Source of the DNA: Ktedonosporobacter rubrisoli
GTDB lineage: Bacteria > Chloroflexota > Ktedonobacteria > Ktedonobacterales > Ktedonobacteraceae
Direction: 5' to 3'
Length of the DNA stretch: 64,000 nucleotides
Assembly (NCBI RefSeq): GCF_004208415.1
Contig: NZ_CP035758.1
Span: forward strand, 4,340,001 to 4,404,000
In this document: in pieces, positions 22,957-31,745 of the stretch
Numbering within the stretch: the first letter of the stretch is position 1
Layout: each line of letters begins with the position of its first letter
The notes under the pieces: model-generated
Told to the model about the DNA's origin: nothing
Databases searched by the model: none
What the model saw: only the letters and a program-made list of their open reading frames with translations
Program-made: the position numbers and the translations under genes

Positions 22957-23868
22957 TTGGAGCAGGAACTATCAACCAATTTTGCCACAATTGAAGATGT
23001 ACAACAAGCGATGTTTGCCCAAAATTACATAGCTGATCGCAGTCTGGCTACGGCGGTGTTCCTGGCACTCAAACGACGTAAGCCACTTCTCTTAGAAGGT
23101 GAGCCAGGGGTTGGGAAGACCGAAGTTGCTAAAGTTCTAGCCGCGCTTCTTGACACCAGGCTGCTTCGCTTGCAATGTTATGAAGGCATCGATGTAAGCA
23201 CCGCAGTCTATGAATGGAACTATACGCGCCAGATGCTTCATATTCGCATGATGGAAGCCAGCGGCGTCAACCGTCAGGAGGAGCTAAAGGAAATCTTTGG
23301 CCCCGATTTTCTGATGCAGCGACCGCTCTTGCAGGCCATTGATCCAGCCAATCTAAAGCCTCCCGTCTTACTGATTGACGAATTGGATCGCAGCGACGAG
23401 GAGTTCGAAGCCTACTTACTCGAACTGCTTTCCGATTTCCAGATTACCATTCCTGAGATAGGAACGATCAAGGCCAAAGAGCCTCCATTTGTAATTATCA
23501 CCTCAAATCGCACGCGCGAGATTCACGATGCTCTGAGACGGCGCTGCCTCTACTATTGGATCGATTTTCCTACGCTTGATAAGGAGTACGCAATCATTCG
23601 AGCACGCATGCCAGAGGCACCCGAGAGGCTGGCAAAGCAGGTTTGCGCTTTTGTACACGAGTTACGCAGCCTCGACCTCTACAAAGCGCCTGGAGTTGCC
23701 GAAACCCTCGACTGGATTAGTTCCTTGCTTGCAATTAAGCAGGTAGAGCTTGTTGAGGGTCCAACGCGCGATACGCTTGGCGCACTCTTGAAGTACCAGG
23801 ATGATGTGCTAAAAGCGGGGGGAAGCGAACTGCGAAGAATCCTACAAAAAGCTCTGGGAGCCTCCTAA
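22957..23868 (+). CDS. MoxR-family AAA+ ATPase (CoxD-like, 303 aa)
   Basis: AAA+ chaperone of the MoxR group, which in cox clusters (CoxD) is needed to mature the Mo active site together with a VWA partner. Walker A GEPGVGKTE at residues 48-56; Walker B VLLIDELDRSDEEFEAYLLELL; sensor 1 FVIITSNRTREIHDALRRRC with arginine finger. The start codon is TTG at 22957, six bases after TTGGAGG. The VWA gene follows four bases after the stop. Full length. Confidence 0.9.
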   Translation: MEQELSTNFATIEDVQQAMFAQNYIADRSLATAVFLALKRRKPLLLEGEPGVGKTEVAKVLAALLDTRLLRLQCYEGIDVSTAVYEWNYTRQMLHIRMMEASGVNRQEELKEIFGPDFLMQRPLLQAIDPANLKPPVLLIDELDRSDEEFEAYLLELLSDFQITIPEIGTIKAKEPPFVIITSNRTREIHDALRRRCLYYWIDFPTLDKEYAIIRARMPEAPERLAKQVCAFVHELRSLDLYKAPGVAETLDWISSLLAIKQVELVEGPTRDTLGALLKYQDDVLKAGGSELRRILQKALGAS

Positions 23869-23871
23869 GCA

Positions 23872-25236
23872 ATGACAGCACAGCCACAAAATAATGGAGA
23901 TTATCAGGCCTCGCTCGTCATGCAAGCCAAAGACATTGAGCGAGGCGAACGCTTGTTATATCGTTTAACCGAATTTGGCCGTCTTCTCTGGGAGGTAGGT
24001 ATTAACGTTGGGCCGCGTCAGTTGCTCGATTTGACAGAAACGCTGAACCATATTGATATCACAAATAAAGAGGACTTTTACCACGCGCTTAAATGCTGTC
24101 TGCTGGGCAAGCACGAATTAGAGCCCATCTTTGATCAGATGTTCACCTATTACTGGCTGGTTCGCGATAACCCTAACCAGAAGAAGGATGCCTCAAAAGG
24201 GGCAGCCAGGCGCCAGGAACGCCAGATGCGCCTCCCACCTTCAGAGCGCAAACGCCTGGCTGAACATCTCAATAGCAACGAGCAGCGCAGAGAGTTGCGT
24301 CCAGAGACGCGGCAGACTGATCGTCGTCCCGCGCCCCAGGATAAGCGTTATGATGACGAGGATAATGATGAGGGAAATCCGCAGGGAGCAGCCTATAGCG
24401 CTATTGAGCGCCTCAGAAAAAAGGATTTCGAAGATTTTACCTGGGATGAGGTTCAGGAAGCTAAACGGCTGATGGCCGAGATGCGTTGGAATCTTGGCAT
24501 GCGTCCGACGCGCAGAAAGTCGCCATCTCGCAATGGCTCTTATCCCGATATGCGCCGTATCGTACGCCGCAATTTAAAATATGGGGCCGAGCTCATCGAG
24601 CTAACCTGGCGCGAGACGAAAAGAAAACCGCGTCCTCTCGTCATAATCTGCGATATCAGTGGCTCCATGAGCCTCTATTCACGGCTCCTGTTGCACTTCA
24701 TTCATACAATCACTAACGGCTTGCTAAATGTCGAAGCCTTTGTCTTCGGTACCAGACTGACACGCATTACCCGTCAGCTAAAAAAGCGCGATGTAGATGA
24801 TGCCGTGCGCGACGTCTCCAAAAGCGTGCAGGATTGGTCAGGAGGCACACGCATTGGCGATGCACTCCACAATTTCAATCACGCCTGGGCCAAGCGGGTA
24901 CTGGGTCGCGGCGCCGTTGTGCTGGTCATCAGCGACGGCTGGGACCGAGGGGACTCCGGAGTGCTGCAGGTCGAGATGGACCGCTTGCAGCATAGCTGTC
25001 ACCGTCTCATCTGGCTCAATCCATTACTTGGTTCGCCTGACTATCGTCCGTTGACTATTGGCATGAAAACAGCTTTACCCTTTATTGATAATTTTCTGCC
25101 AGCACACAATCTAGATAGCCTGATCAGTCTTGGCAACTTACTCTCATCAATCGATGATAGTCGGCCCGAACGTAGTCCAGTGGCCCGGCGAAAAGCTGTG
25201 GAGGCCTGGAGCAAGGCACGCAGAAACACGTGGTAG
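23872..25236 (+). CDS. VWA-domain protein (CoxE-like, 454 aa)
   Basis: Partner of the MoxR ATPase. The N-terminal ~200 residues include a charged, low-complexity linker (RPETRQTDRRPAPQDKRYDDE, in part). The VWA domain starts near residue 255 with the MIDAS motif DISGSMS (Asp261) and continues to VLVISDGWDRGDSGVL. Metal-dependent protein contacts with the enzyme being matured are expected. It is probably translationally coupled to moxR (four-base gap). Length is normal for the family (~400-450 aa). Confidence 0.9.
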   Translation: MTAQPQNNGDYQASLVMQAKDIERGERLLYRLTEFGRLLWEVGINVGPRQLLDLTETLNHIDITNKEDFYHALKCCLLGKHELEPIFDQMFTYYWLVRDNPNQKKDASKGAARRQERQMRLPPSERKRLAEHLNSNEQRRELRPETRQTDRRPAPQDKRYDDEDNDEGNPQGAAYSAIERLRKKDFEDFTWDEVQEAKRLMAEMRWNLGMRPTRRKSPSRNGSYPDMRRIVRRNLKYGAELIELTWRETKRKPRPLVIICDISGSMSLYSRLLLHFIHTITNGLLNVEAFVFGTRLTRITRQLKKRDVDDAVRDVSKSVQDWSGGTRIGDALHNFNHAWAKRVLGRGAVVLVISDGWDRGDSGVLQVEMDRLQHSCHRLIWLNPLLGSPDYRPLTIGMKTALPFIDNFLPAHNLDSLISLGNLLSSIDDSRPERSPVARRKAVEAWSKARRNTW

Positions 25237-25267
25237 CTTTTGTCCTTTAGCGAAAGGGGAAGTAGTT

Positions 25268-25585
25268 ATGCGAGACGTATTACCTGATATAGAGAAATGG
25301 CGCTCCCAGGGCGAGCAAGTAGCCGTGGCGACAGTCGTAAGTATGGCCGGCTCGGCTCCGCGCCGACCAGGAGCCAAGCTTGCGGTCAGTGAAAAGGGCG
25401 AGTTGGCAGGCTCGGTAAGTGGGGGATGCGTTGAGCCCGCAGTTATCCAGGCCGCCATGGAAGTTTTGGAAGATGGCAAGCCGCAAATGCTTGAATTTGG
25501 GATCTCAGAAGAGGATAATATTGAGAAAATCGGCCTGGCCTGTGGTGGAACCATTCACGTCTTCGTTGAAAGGCTTGATTGGTAA
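25268..25585 (+). CDS. XdhC/CoxI-type protein, N-terminal domain only (105 aa)
   Basis: XdhC_CoxI domain: VAVATVVSMAGSAPRRPGAKL, GELAGSVSGGCVEPAVI and a C-terminal ACGGTIHVFVE. In the XdhC family this part binds or protects the Mo cofactor before insertion; here it stands alone without the Rossmann domain, a split arrangement common in this type of cluster. The start at 25268 follows GGGGAAGTAGTT. It should work with the following gene, which has the second copy plus the Rossmann domain. Confidence 0.85.
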   Translation: MRDVLPDIEKWRSQGEQVAVATVVSMAGSAPRRPGAKLAVSEKGELAGSVSGGCVEPAVIQAAMEVLEDGKPQMLEFGISEEDNIEKIGLACGGTIHVFVERLDW

Positions 25586-25691
25586 TCCACTCAGTCAGCC
25601 GCTTTAATGATTTAATCAGAGATTGGCATAGCGTGACCTGGCAACGCATCGTTTTGCCAGGTCCGTCAGATGTATATCAGGAGGAAGCGTT

Positions 25692-26464
25692 ATGAGTGGA
25701 CTCTATGAGGAGCTGAGGGACCTGCTCAATCAGGAAAAAGGGGCGGCCCTGGCAACTATTGTACGCGGACCGGCACATGTTGGCGCAAAGCTACTTGTTT
25801 TTGCCAATGGAACCACTCATGGCACGCTGGGCCTTGCCGCTCTTGAGCAGCTCGTAACCAGAGATGCCGAAAAGGCTATCTGGAACGGAGACGCCAATAC
25901 CCATACTTATACCCTGGACACAACCTCCTCGCCACAGACATTCGACATCTTTATTGAGGGCTTCCCCCTCCCCCATCACTTATTATTATCGGCGCGGGAC
26001 ATATCGCGATTCCCTTGACAACCTTCGCAAAAACGCTTAATTACCGCGTTACCGTCATTGATGCGCGGTCAGCATTCGCCACGCGCGAACGTTTCCCTCA
26101 TGCCGATGAGCTTATAGTTGAGTGGCCCGATGAGGTATTGGAGAAATGGGATCTCAATCCGTCTACTTCAGTAGCAGTCTTAACCCATGATCCGAAGTTC
26201 GATGAGCCCAGCCTTCGCGTCCTCTTATCTCGTCAAGTTGGCTATATAGGAGCAATCGGTAGTCGCAAAACGAGCCAGGAACGTGCAGAACGGCTGAAAA
26301 AACAGGGCATCACCGATGAGCAACTCAGTCGCATTCACGGCCCAATCGGGCTCAATATTGGAGCCACTTCACCTGAGGAGGTGGCGTTAGCAATCATGGC
26401 CGAGATAGTGGCAACACGCCACGGTAAAGATCGCGTCGCGATTAACGACTGGACCAAAAAATAA
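25692..26464 (+). pseudogene. XdhC/CoxF-type protein with one-base frameshift (~257 aa if repaired)
   Basis: Frame 25692-26018 encodes the N-terminal domain (ALATIVRGPAHVGAKLLVF, FIEGFPLPHH); frame 26015-26464 encodes the Rossmann part (TTFAKTLNYRVTVIDAR, SVAVLTHDPKFDEP, YIGAIGSRKTSQER). Reading the junction in the second frame from about 25985 restores IIIGAGHIAIPL, the missing nucleotide-binding glycine motif. The total span is 773 bases, one short of 258 codons, so exactly one base is missing, most likely in the run CCCCCTCCCCC at about 25963-25973. Either a sequencing indel or a recent mutation; both halves are otherwise intact. Confidence 0.85.
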
Positions 26465-26479
26465 GATCTGCAACTTCCA

Positions 26480-26511
26480 ATACCCTTATTCGTTCTTATT
26501 AAAAAGGGTAT
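26480..26511 (+). terminator. Hairpin after the xdhC gene
   Basis: ATACCCTT (26480-26487) pairs with AAGGGTAT (26504-26511). No U-tract; weak terminator candidate closing the cox cluster. Confidence 0.4.
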
Positions 26512-26609
26512 GCGAAATTATTATCATAAGTAGCAAGAGTAGAACTGAGCACATAAAACCATCATGCTGCCCTTATATCACTGCGTCTTCATCTAGAAAA
26601 GGATAATCT

Positions 26610-27935
26610 ATGTCGAATAAATTTTATGATCAAGATGATCCTACACAACCCGCATCTCCACCGGCGGGGAACTGGCAGCAGGGCCAGCAAGGGAAACTCG
26701 TTCTAGGTAGCTTCAAGGATCAACCTCGATCCCCACAACGTCGTCCTTATCAATATCCACAACCAGCGCCGGGTTATCCTGGCCAACCCCAAACACCACA
26801 GAATCCCTATGGAGCTCCTGGATATCAAAATCCGCCCGCCGCCTATGGGCAGAATCGTTATGCTCCCCCACAACCTGGAGCCGGGGCCCCTTATGCGCGC
26901 CGCCCAGGACGGCAACCGCGCCGTCGTGGCTGCACTGTGGGATGCCTCGCCGTCCTGGTGCTTGTTGGCGTTATCGCCGTCTTCGCCTTCACAACTGCGC
27001 AGCGCGCTCTGGCCTTCGGCTCGGCTGTCTCTACACAATCACCACTGAGTACCCAGACCGGCTACATGGGTACCAGCGACCGCGTGAATCTGCTCATTCT
27101 GGGTTATGGAGGTGGTAGCCACGATGGCGCTAATCTCACAGACTCCATGGTTGTTATCAGCATGCAGCCGCAAACTCAGCATACCTCGTTAATCTCCGTA
27201 CCGCGCGATTTATGGGTGCAGAATCCCCCCAATTCTGGCAATTACACCAAGCTCAATGCAGTCTATCCAGTTGCTTCCAAAAATGGCCAGCAACCAGCGG
27301 CCGGCGGCGACGCGGCCGCGCAAAAGGTCGCAGGCATCACCGGCCTGGATATGAAACATACTTACTGGATGACTATCAACTTCACAGGCTTCCGCGAACT
27401 TATCGATTCGCTGGGCGGCGTTGATGTTTATGTACCGGATTCATTTAATGCTTGCTACCCGAAGAATGATGACGCAGCCGTCGATGCGAGCTGGATAAAG
27501 GTACAGTACAATAAGGGCATGCAGCATATGGATGGCGCGACGGCTATCGCTTATGCCCGCGCGCGTGAGCCGCTAGAGGTCTGTGGCAAGGGCACCTCTG
27601 AGAATCTTGCCGAATTGACCGACTTTGGCCGTTCTGCACGCCAACAAATTATTATGAAATCAGTCCTTTCCAAGGTCAAGCAGGTCTCAGCCTGGCCGCA
27701 TCTTTTTGACGCTATGACGGCATTGCAACATACCATCTATACCAATATGTCTCTTGCCGATCTGGCTGAGTTCACGCTGAAAATGGATTTGAACGATCCC
27801 AAAACCGCACATATAGGCCTGAGCAATGCCAATGTGCTGGTGGATTCACAAACGAATGATGGAGCCTATATTCTGGAACCACGCCAAAGTTGGGCAGCTG
27901 TCTCAGCTTACGTCCAACAGCATCTATACCAATAA
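26610..27935 (+). CDS. LytR-CpsA-Psr (LCP) family protein (441 aa)
   Basis: LCP enzymes transfer polyprenyl-phosphate-linked polymers to the cell wall. The first ~105 residues are a cytoplasmic Pro/Gln/Tyr-rich segment. A membrane helix follows at about 112-130 (GCLAVLVLVGVIAVFAFTTA). The extracytoplasmic LCP domain has NLLILGYGGG, NLTDSMVVISM, SLISVPRDLWV (Arg-Asp typical of lipid phosphate binding), YWMTINFTGFRELIDSLGGVDV and AIAYARAR. The proline-rich N-terminus resembles those of the MurJ proteins in this window. Confidence 0.88.
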   Translation: MSNKFYDQDDPTQPASPPAGNWQQGQQGKLVLGSFKDQPRSPQRRPYQYPQPAPGYPGQPQTPQNPYGAPGYQNPPAAYGQNRYAPPQPGAGAPYARRPGRQPRRRGCTVGCLAVLVLVGVIAVFAFTTAQRALAFGSAVSTQSPLSTQTGYMGTSDRVNLLILGYGGGSHDGANLTDSMVVISMQPQTQHTSLISVPRDLWVQNPPNSGNYTKLNAVYPVASKNGQQPAAGGDAAAQKVAGITGLDMKHTYWMTINFTGFRELIDSLGGVDVYVPDSFNACYPKNDDAAVDASWIKVQYNKGMQHMDGATAIAYARAREPLEVCGKGTSENLAELTDFGRSARQQIIMKSVLSKVKQVSAWPHLFDAMTALQHTIYTNMSLADLAEFTLKMDLNDPKTAHIGLSNANVLVDSQTNDGAYILEPRQSWAAVSAYVQQHLYQ

Positions 27936-27965
27936 GTGCCACAACACATACTATGAATCGTCGGC

Positions 27966-28021
27966 GTCAAAGCAGATAAGAGTTAAGCGGCTGGAGAGCT
28001 CTTCATCCTATCTGCTTTGAC
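27966..28021 (+). terminator. Long-loop hairpin after the LCP gene
   Basis: GTCAAAGCAGATA (27966-27978) pairs perfectly with TATCTGCTTTGAC (28009-28021), 30-base loop containing its own small stem. No strong U-run. Confidence 0.5.
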
Positions 28022-28307
28022 CCTCTGCTCTATTCTGCCTGTAGCAAGCAAGAGCCACGAATGCCAGAACCTGGCATGGCTATTAGCTAGACGAAGATGC
28101 AGAAATAGCAGCACATAGAGCTAGAAACCGGACCTTTGTGTCCTCGTCATTTTACAGCTTATTCTGCGCGCTATAATACAAGCAGAACTTAGAAGCTCAG
28201 AGCAGCCCTTATCTCTGCATTCTACTCCAGAGCAGCAAATCTCAGAGCTGGAGAGCATTAGATTTTAATAGGTATTAGTATACATCTCCTTATGGAAGGT
28301 GGTAAGC
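28022..28307. other. Intergenic region before the kinase-FHA gene
   Basis: No ORF. TATAAT at 28172-28177 with TTTACA at 28151-28156 (15-bp spacing) is a candidate promoter. The start codon choice is discussed with the gene. Confidence 0.4.
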
Positions 28308-29672
28308 GTGCAACAACGGAATGCTCGAATCATCGGTGGCATCTATCGCATAGGCCAGACTATTGCCAATAACGGTTTGCTAACTACATATACCGCTTAT
28401 AATCACAATACCAATGATGTAGTAGGGCTTTATAGCCTCGAATTTCCGCCCGCGATTCAAACTGAAACTTTACGCCAGTTACTACAACCCTTAGAGCAGC
28501 GTCGTACTCTACAGTCTCCGCACGTCCTTCAAGTTCACGATTGGGGACTTGAGGGCAAATATATATATATTGCCACAGATCCACCGCGTGGGGTCACCCT
28601 ACAACACGTCCTTGACCATGAAAATATTGATCTGCAACGGGCTATTAATCTCTTAGCGCAGATAGCTCAAGGTCTCAAAGAACTACATGCCAGGGGCTTT
28701 TCTGGCCTGGATCTACGTCCCCTCTTAATCACCGTAGATGCTATAGGCACAACCGATCGCGTCCAGATTGATGATATCGGGCTGCGCCCACTGCTCCATG
28801 CTCTTGGCTATACGAGCCAGCGCTCACAAGATATTGCCTATCGCGACCCTCGTTACGCCGCTCCGGAGTATATTCATGGACAACCTAGCGGACCCTGGAG
28901 CGATATTTATCAAGCTGGCTTGCTTCTATTCGAGCTGGTTAGCGGACGACTTCCTTTTGTAGGGCGCAACGCCGCAGAAACTGGCGTTATGCAAAGTACA
29001 AGCCCCATCCCGTCTATAAATCAGTATAAACACGATGCGCCCGATGAACTACAGGATATTATCAATGCCGCCCTGGCCAAAGATCCTCAAAAACGCTTCA
29101 GTAGCGCTGCGGCTTTGCAAACCGCACTTGAAGCATTGTCCCCAACCTTTGGACGCATCATGCCTTCGCCAACCGCGGGCTTGACCAGAGAGATGACTCC
29201 TGTCGAAAATAAAGATGATATTACCTTACGCTCAACACTAATAGAGGGCCGCAATACACAGCCAATCGCTAATGGTACAAGCCCACATGAAATCGCAGAT
29301 ACAGTATATGCCTACCTTTGTTTTGAAAAGAGCGTTGAAGAGATACAAGAAATACCTATTACGCAAAAAAATGTTATCATTGGACGCCTTGATCCTAAGC
29401 GTAAAGTGAGCCCAGATATAGATCTTAGCGAGTTTGACCCCCATATGACGATATCGCGTCAACACGCGCGCATACGCTTTGAGGGAACTTTCTTCTACAT
29501 CGAGGATCTTAAGAGTCGGAATAAGACACGCTTAGGCGAGCTCGTGCTTGCTCCACTTAAAGCAGAGCTGCTACAACACGGGGATGTACTCTTCTTTGGC
29601 AGCGTGCGCACGGTCTTTAAGATCCCCGGCATGCGTGATATACCAGCTTTTAATGAGCGTATACGCAAGTAA
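28308..29672 (+). CDS. Kinase-like (probably inactive) protein with C-terminal FHA domain (454 aa)
   Basis: Residues ~1-270 have a Ser/Thr kinase fold: the region GFSGLDLRPLLI replaces the catalytic HRDLKPENIL, keeping Asp but with Leu for the metal-binding Asn; the DFG site reads DDIGL; and the beta-3 lysine of VAIK is replaced (VVGLYSLEF). YRDPRYAAPEYI and SDIYQAGLLLFELVSGRLPF are conserved. The C-terminal FHA domain (VIIGRLDP, SRQHARI, SRNKTRLGE) reads phosphothreonine. No membrane helix. GTG at 28308, after GGAAGGTGG, is preferred to GTG at 28299. Likely a phospho-dependent scaffold. Confidence 0.8.
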   Translation: MQQRNARIIGGIYRIGQTIANNGLLTTYTAYNHNTNDVVGLYSLEFPPAIQTETLRQLLQPLEQRRTLQSPHVLQVHDWGLEGKYIYIATDPPRGVTLQHVLDHENIDLQRAINLLAQIAQGLKELHARGFSGLDLRPLLITVDAIGTTDRVQIDDIGLRPLLHALGYTSQRSQDIAYRDPRYAAPEYIHGQPSGPWSDIYQAGLLLFELVSGRLPFVGRNAAETGVMQSTSPIPSINQYKHDAPDELQDIINAALAKDPQKRFSSAAALQTALEALSPTFGRIMPSPTAGLTREMTPVENKDDITLRSTLIEGRNTQPIANGTSPHEIADTVYAYLCFEKSVEEIQEIPITQKNVIIGRLDPKRKVSPDIDLSEFDPHMTISRQHARIRFEGTFFYIEDLKSRNKTRLGELVLAPLKAELLQHGDVLFFGSVRTVFKIPGMRDIPAFNERIRK

Positions 29673-29846
29673 AGATTTATTTCTGAAATTGTGTACTCAT
29701 TTCTTGTGTTACTAATAAAGTAGTTTCCTGATCTGCAATCTTCCTTACGAATATTTTTCATTCGTTTTTAAGCATATACCCTTGAAATATCTGTAAATTT
29801 TGATTTATTATTATACATATAGAGGCAGCAACAAAAGGAGAGGCAG

Positions 29847-30167
29847 ATGGGCTTTGAACAGTATCATGAACCAGCACACGAACTTCCCCCTGAAACCCGC
29901 ACGTTTGCTCGCATTATAACCTCTCTTCAAGAGGAGTGCGAAGCCATTAACTGGTATGAACAACGCATAGCTGTAGAGCAAGATCCAGAAGCAAAGAAAA
30001 TTATGCAGCACGCACAGAAGGAAGAGTTTTTGCACTTTTCGATGGACCTTGAGTTTCTGCTCAGGCGTACACCTAAGTGGCGTATTGCTGCGGAAAACAT
30101 TTTATTTCGAGGTGGCGATATTATAGAACATGCAGAGGAGGGAGAAGAAGCTCAAGAGCACGCATAA
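29847..30167 (+). CDS. Encapsulated-ferritin-like (EncFtn) protein (106 aa)
   Basis: Short two-helix ferritin-like protein. The first helix has SLQEECEAINWYEQR, matching the EncFtn pattern EELEAxxWYxQR; the second has HAQKEEFLHFSMDLEFLLRR, matching HNRDEEKEHAAMxLEWLRR. Candidate ferroxidase ligands are Glu29-32, Glu59/60 and His63, with Trp36/Tyr37. In EncFtn systems such proteins assemble as decamers inside an encapsulin shell and oxidise iron. Here no encapsulin gene is near and the C-terminus (EEGEEAQEHA) is acidic and lacks a recognisable cargo-targeting peptide. RBS AAAGGAGAGGCAG. Confidence 0.8.
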   Translation: MGFEQYHEPAHELPPETRTFARIITSLQEECEAINWYEQRIAVEQDPEAKKIMQHAQKEEFLHFSMDLEFLLRRTPKWRIAAENILFRGGDIIEHAEEGEEAQEHA

Positions 30168-30177
30168 GCAAAACAGG

Positions 30178-30203
30178 CACTGGCGATCATTTGATCGCCA
30201 GTG
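30178..30203. terminator. Bidirectional hairpin between convergent genes
   Basis: CACTGGCGATCA (30178-30189) pairs perfectly with TGATCGCCAGTG (30192-30203), two-base loop, between the ends of the EncFtn-like and PLDc_N genes. Confidence 0.7.
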
Positions 30204-30207
30204 ACAT

Positions 30208-30432
30208 CTAGCGCCCTACAGTTTTAATGCGCTCAGGCCGTCTAATAAAGTAATACATCAGAGCTCCGATCAGAGGCACAAACAGAATAAACAGCACCCA
30301 GGCAATTTTATCGTTGCCCTCCGATGGCTCTTTCAGCAAACAATCAATCAGGACCCAGACCCAGAAAATGGTTGTCAGGGCCGCAATCCCATTTAGCCCT
30401 GACCACGGAAACGATCCAAACAGAAAGAACAT
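30208..30432 (-). CDS. PLDc_N-type small membrane protein (74 aa)
   Basis: Two hydrophobic helices (about residues 12-30 and 44-64) with WVWVLIDCLLKEP and NDKIAWVLFILFVPLIGALMYYFIRRPERI, the pattern of the phospholipase D-nuclease N-terminal (PLDc_N) domain. Such stand-alone domains are common small membrane proteins of unknown role. It converges with the EncFtn-like gene at a shared terminator. Confidence 0.8.
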   Translation of the reverse strand: MFFLFGSFPWSGLNGIAALTTIFWVWVLIDCLLKEPSEGNDKIAWVLFILFVPLIGALMYYFIRRPERIKTVGR

Positions 30433-30689
30433 CCTTGACTCCTTCCGCTATAATTCTGCAGCTGATCCATATTCAGCCGGACAGCTCGGTGCCACCCGCA
30501 AAAATCTCTGGCCTCTGCAACGCTTAACGAGCCAAACGGCTCGGCATAGAGGATAAGCCAGAAATACCTTGCTATGACTCAACTACGCACTAGAATAGCA
30601 AAAGTTGCATATAACAGGGTTATCTACAGATAATGGCGGAAAGAGCAACTATTAAGTGGCAACCCATCCCCTACACGAGTCAAGTAACC

Positions 30690-31735
30690 TTACCTGGAGG
30701 TATTAGCTACTGCGATTAAATCAGCCAGCAACCCTTGCGCGGTCTGAAGGCCGCCCGCTCCCGGGCCAATAATCGTCACATCGGAGAGCGTATCTGTATG
30801 GAAGGTAATTGCATTCATAACTCCCTCTACCTGAGCTAACGGATCTTGAAGAGGGAGGGCCACCGGCTCAACGCGCACATCCAAAGGAACTTTGGCTCCT
30901 GGTGCCGCGTGACGCAATGAGGCAATGAGTTTGATACGCTTTTCCTCGGCTAGCGCTTGCTGCACCTGAGCTTTGGTAATCGTAGTAATCCCCTGGCGTA
31001 TCACCTGGTCGGGAGTAAGCCTGCAATTATAGGCAAGAGCTGCCAGGATTAAAGCTTTAGCCAGCGTATCGTACCCTTCAACATCAGCCGTAGGATCTGC
31101 CTCTGCATACCCCCGATGCTGAGCCTCAGCGAGCACATCGGCATATTCACGTCCTGTCGCCATGGCACTCAAAATATAATTAGTCGTGCCGTTTAATATA
31201 CCACGGATCTCCAGCACCTGTGCTCCGGCCATACCTTCCTGAAGGGTACTGAGCACAGGCGTGCCCGCCATAACAGTTGCTTCCTCGTGCAACTGGACTC
31301 CATGCTTGCGAGCCAGAGAAAATAATTCGCGCGCAGCTAGCGCGATTGGCCCCTTATTTGCAGAGATCACATGCATGCCTTGCGTCAGGGCAGCCCGGAT
31401 ATGGCTAATTCCTGGCTCCGCATCGCGCAGGTTTGTCCCCGTAGCCTCGACCAGCACATCAGCCTCAGTAGCACGAAGCCCTTCGAGGGCATTATGCCAG
31501 TGCCTCACACCAGGATGCCCGGTAAAGGGCTCTTGCTTTCTCGCCAGCTCTACTATGGTGGGTATATCCAGTCCATCCTCATGATACACAAAGCCCTGAC
31601 GACCGCTCGCCACACTTACCAGCCTTACATCAAGAGAATAATTCTGCTGCAGGAACTCTCTTTTAGCCTGAAGTAGCTCGGCAAGTCCCGGCCAACAACC
31701 CCAAATCCAACAATCGAAAGACGTAAATATTTCAT
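30690..31735 (-). pseudogene. hom: Homoserine dehydrogenase with N-terminal one-base frameshift (~348 aa if repaired)
   Basis: Catalyses aspartate semialdehyde to homoserine in Thr/Met synthesis. The start is ATG at 31735, giving MKYLRLSIVGFGVVGR (Rossmann glycine motif); the frame breaks near 31690 at GGCCGGGACTT. One extra G restores GLAELLQAKREFLQQNYSL and joins the main frame, which holds ISANKGPIAL, EATVMAGTPVL, GILNGTTNYIL, GYAEADPTADVEGYD and GPGAGGLQTAQGLL. The span of 1046 bases is one short of 349 codons. It is the short type without an ACT domain. It begins ten bases after the murJ stop. Probably a sequencing indel. Confidence 0.85.
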
Positions 31736-31745
31736 AGACGCTAAC

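Noticed and set aside
25985..25996. Programmed -1 frameshift in xdhC
   Set aside because: Sequence around CTCCCCCATCAC does not form a canonical slippery heptamer with a following pseudoknot that I can see; a missing base is simpler.
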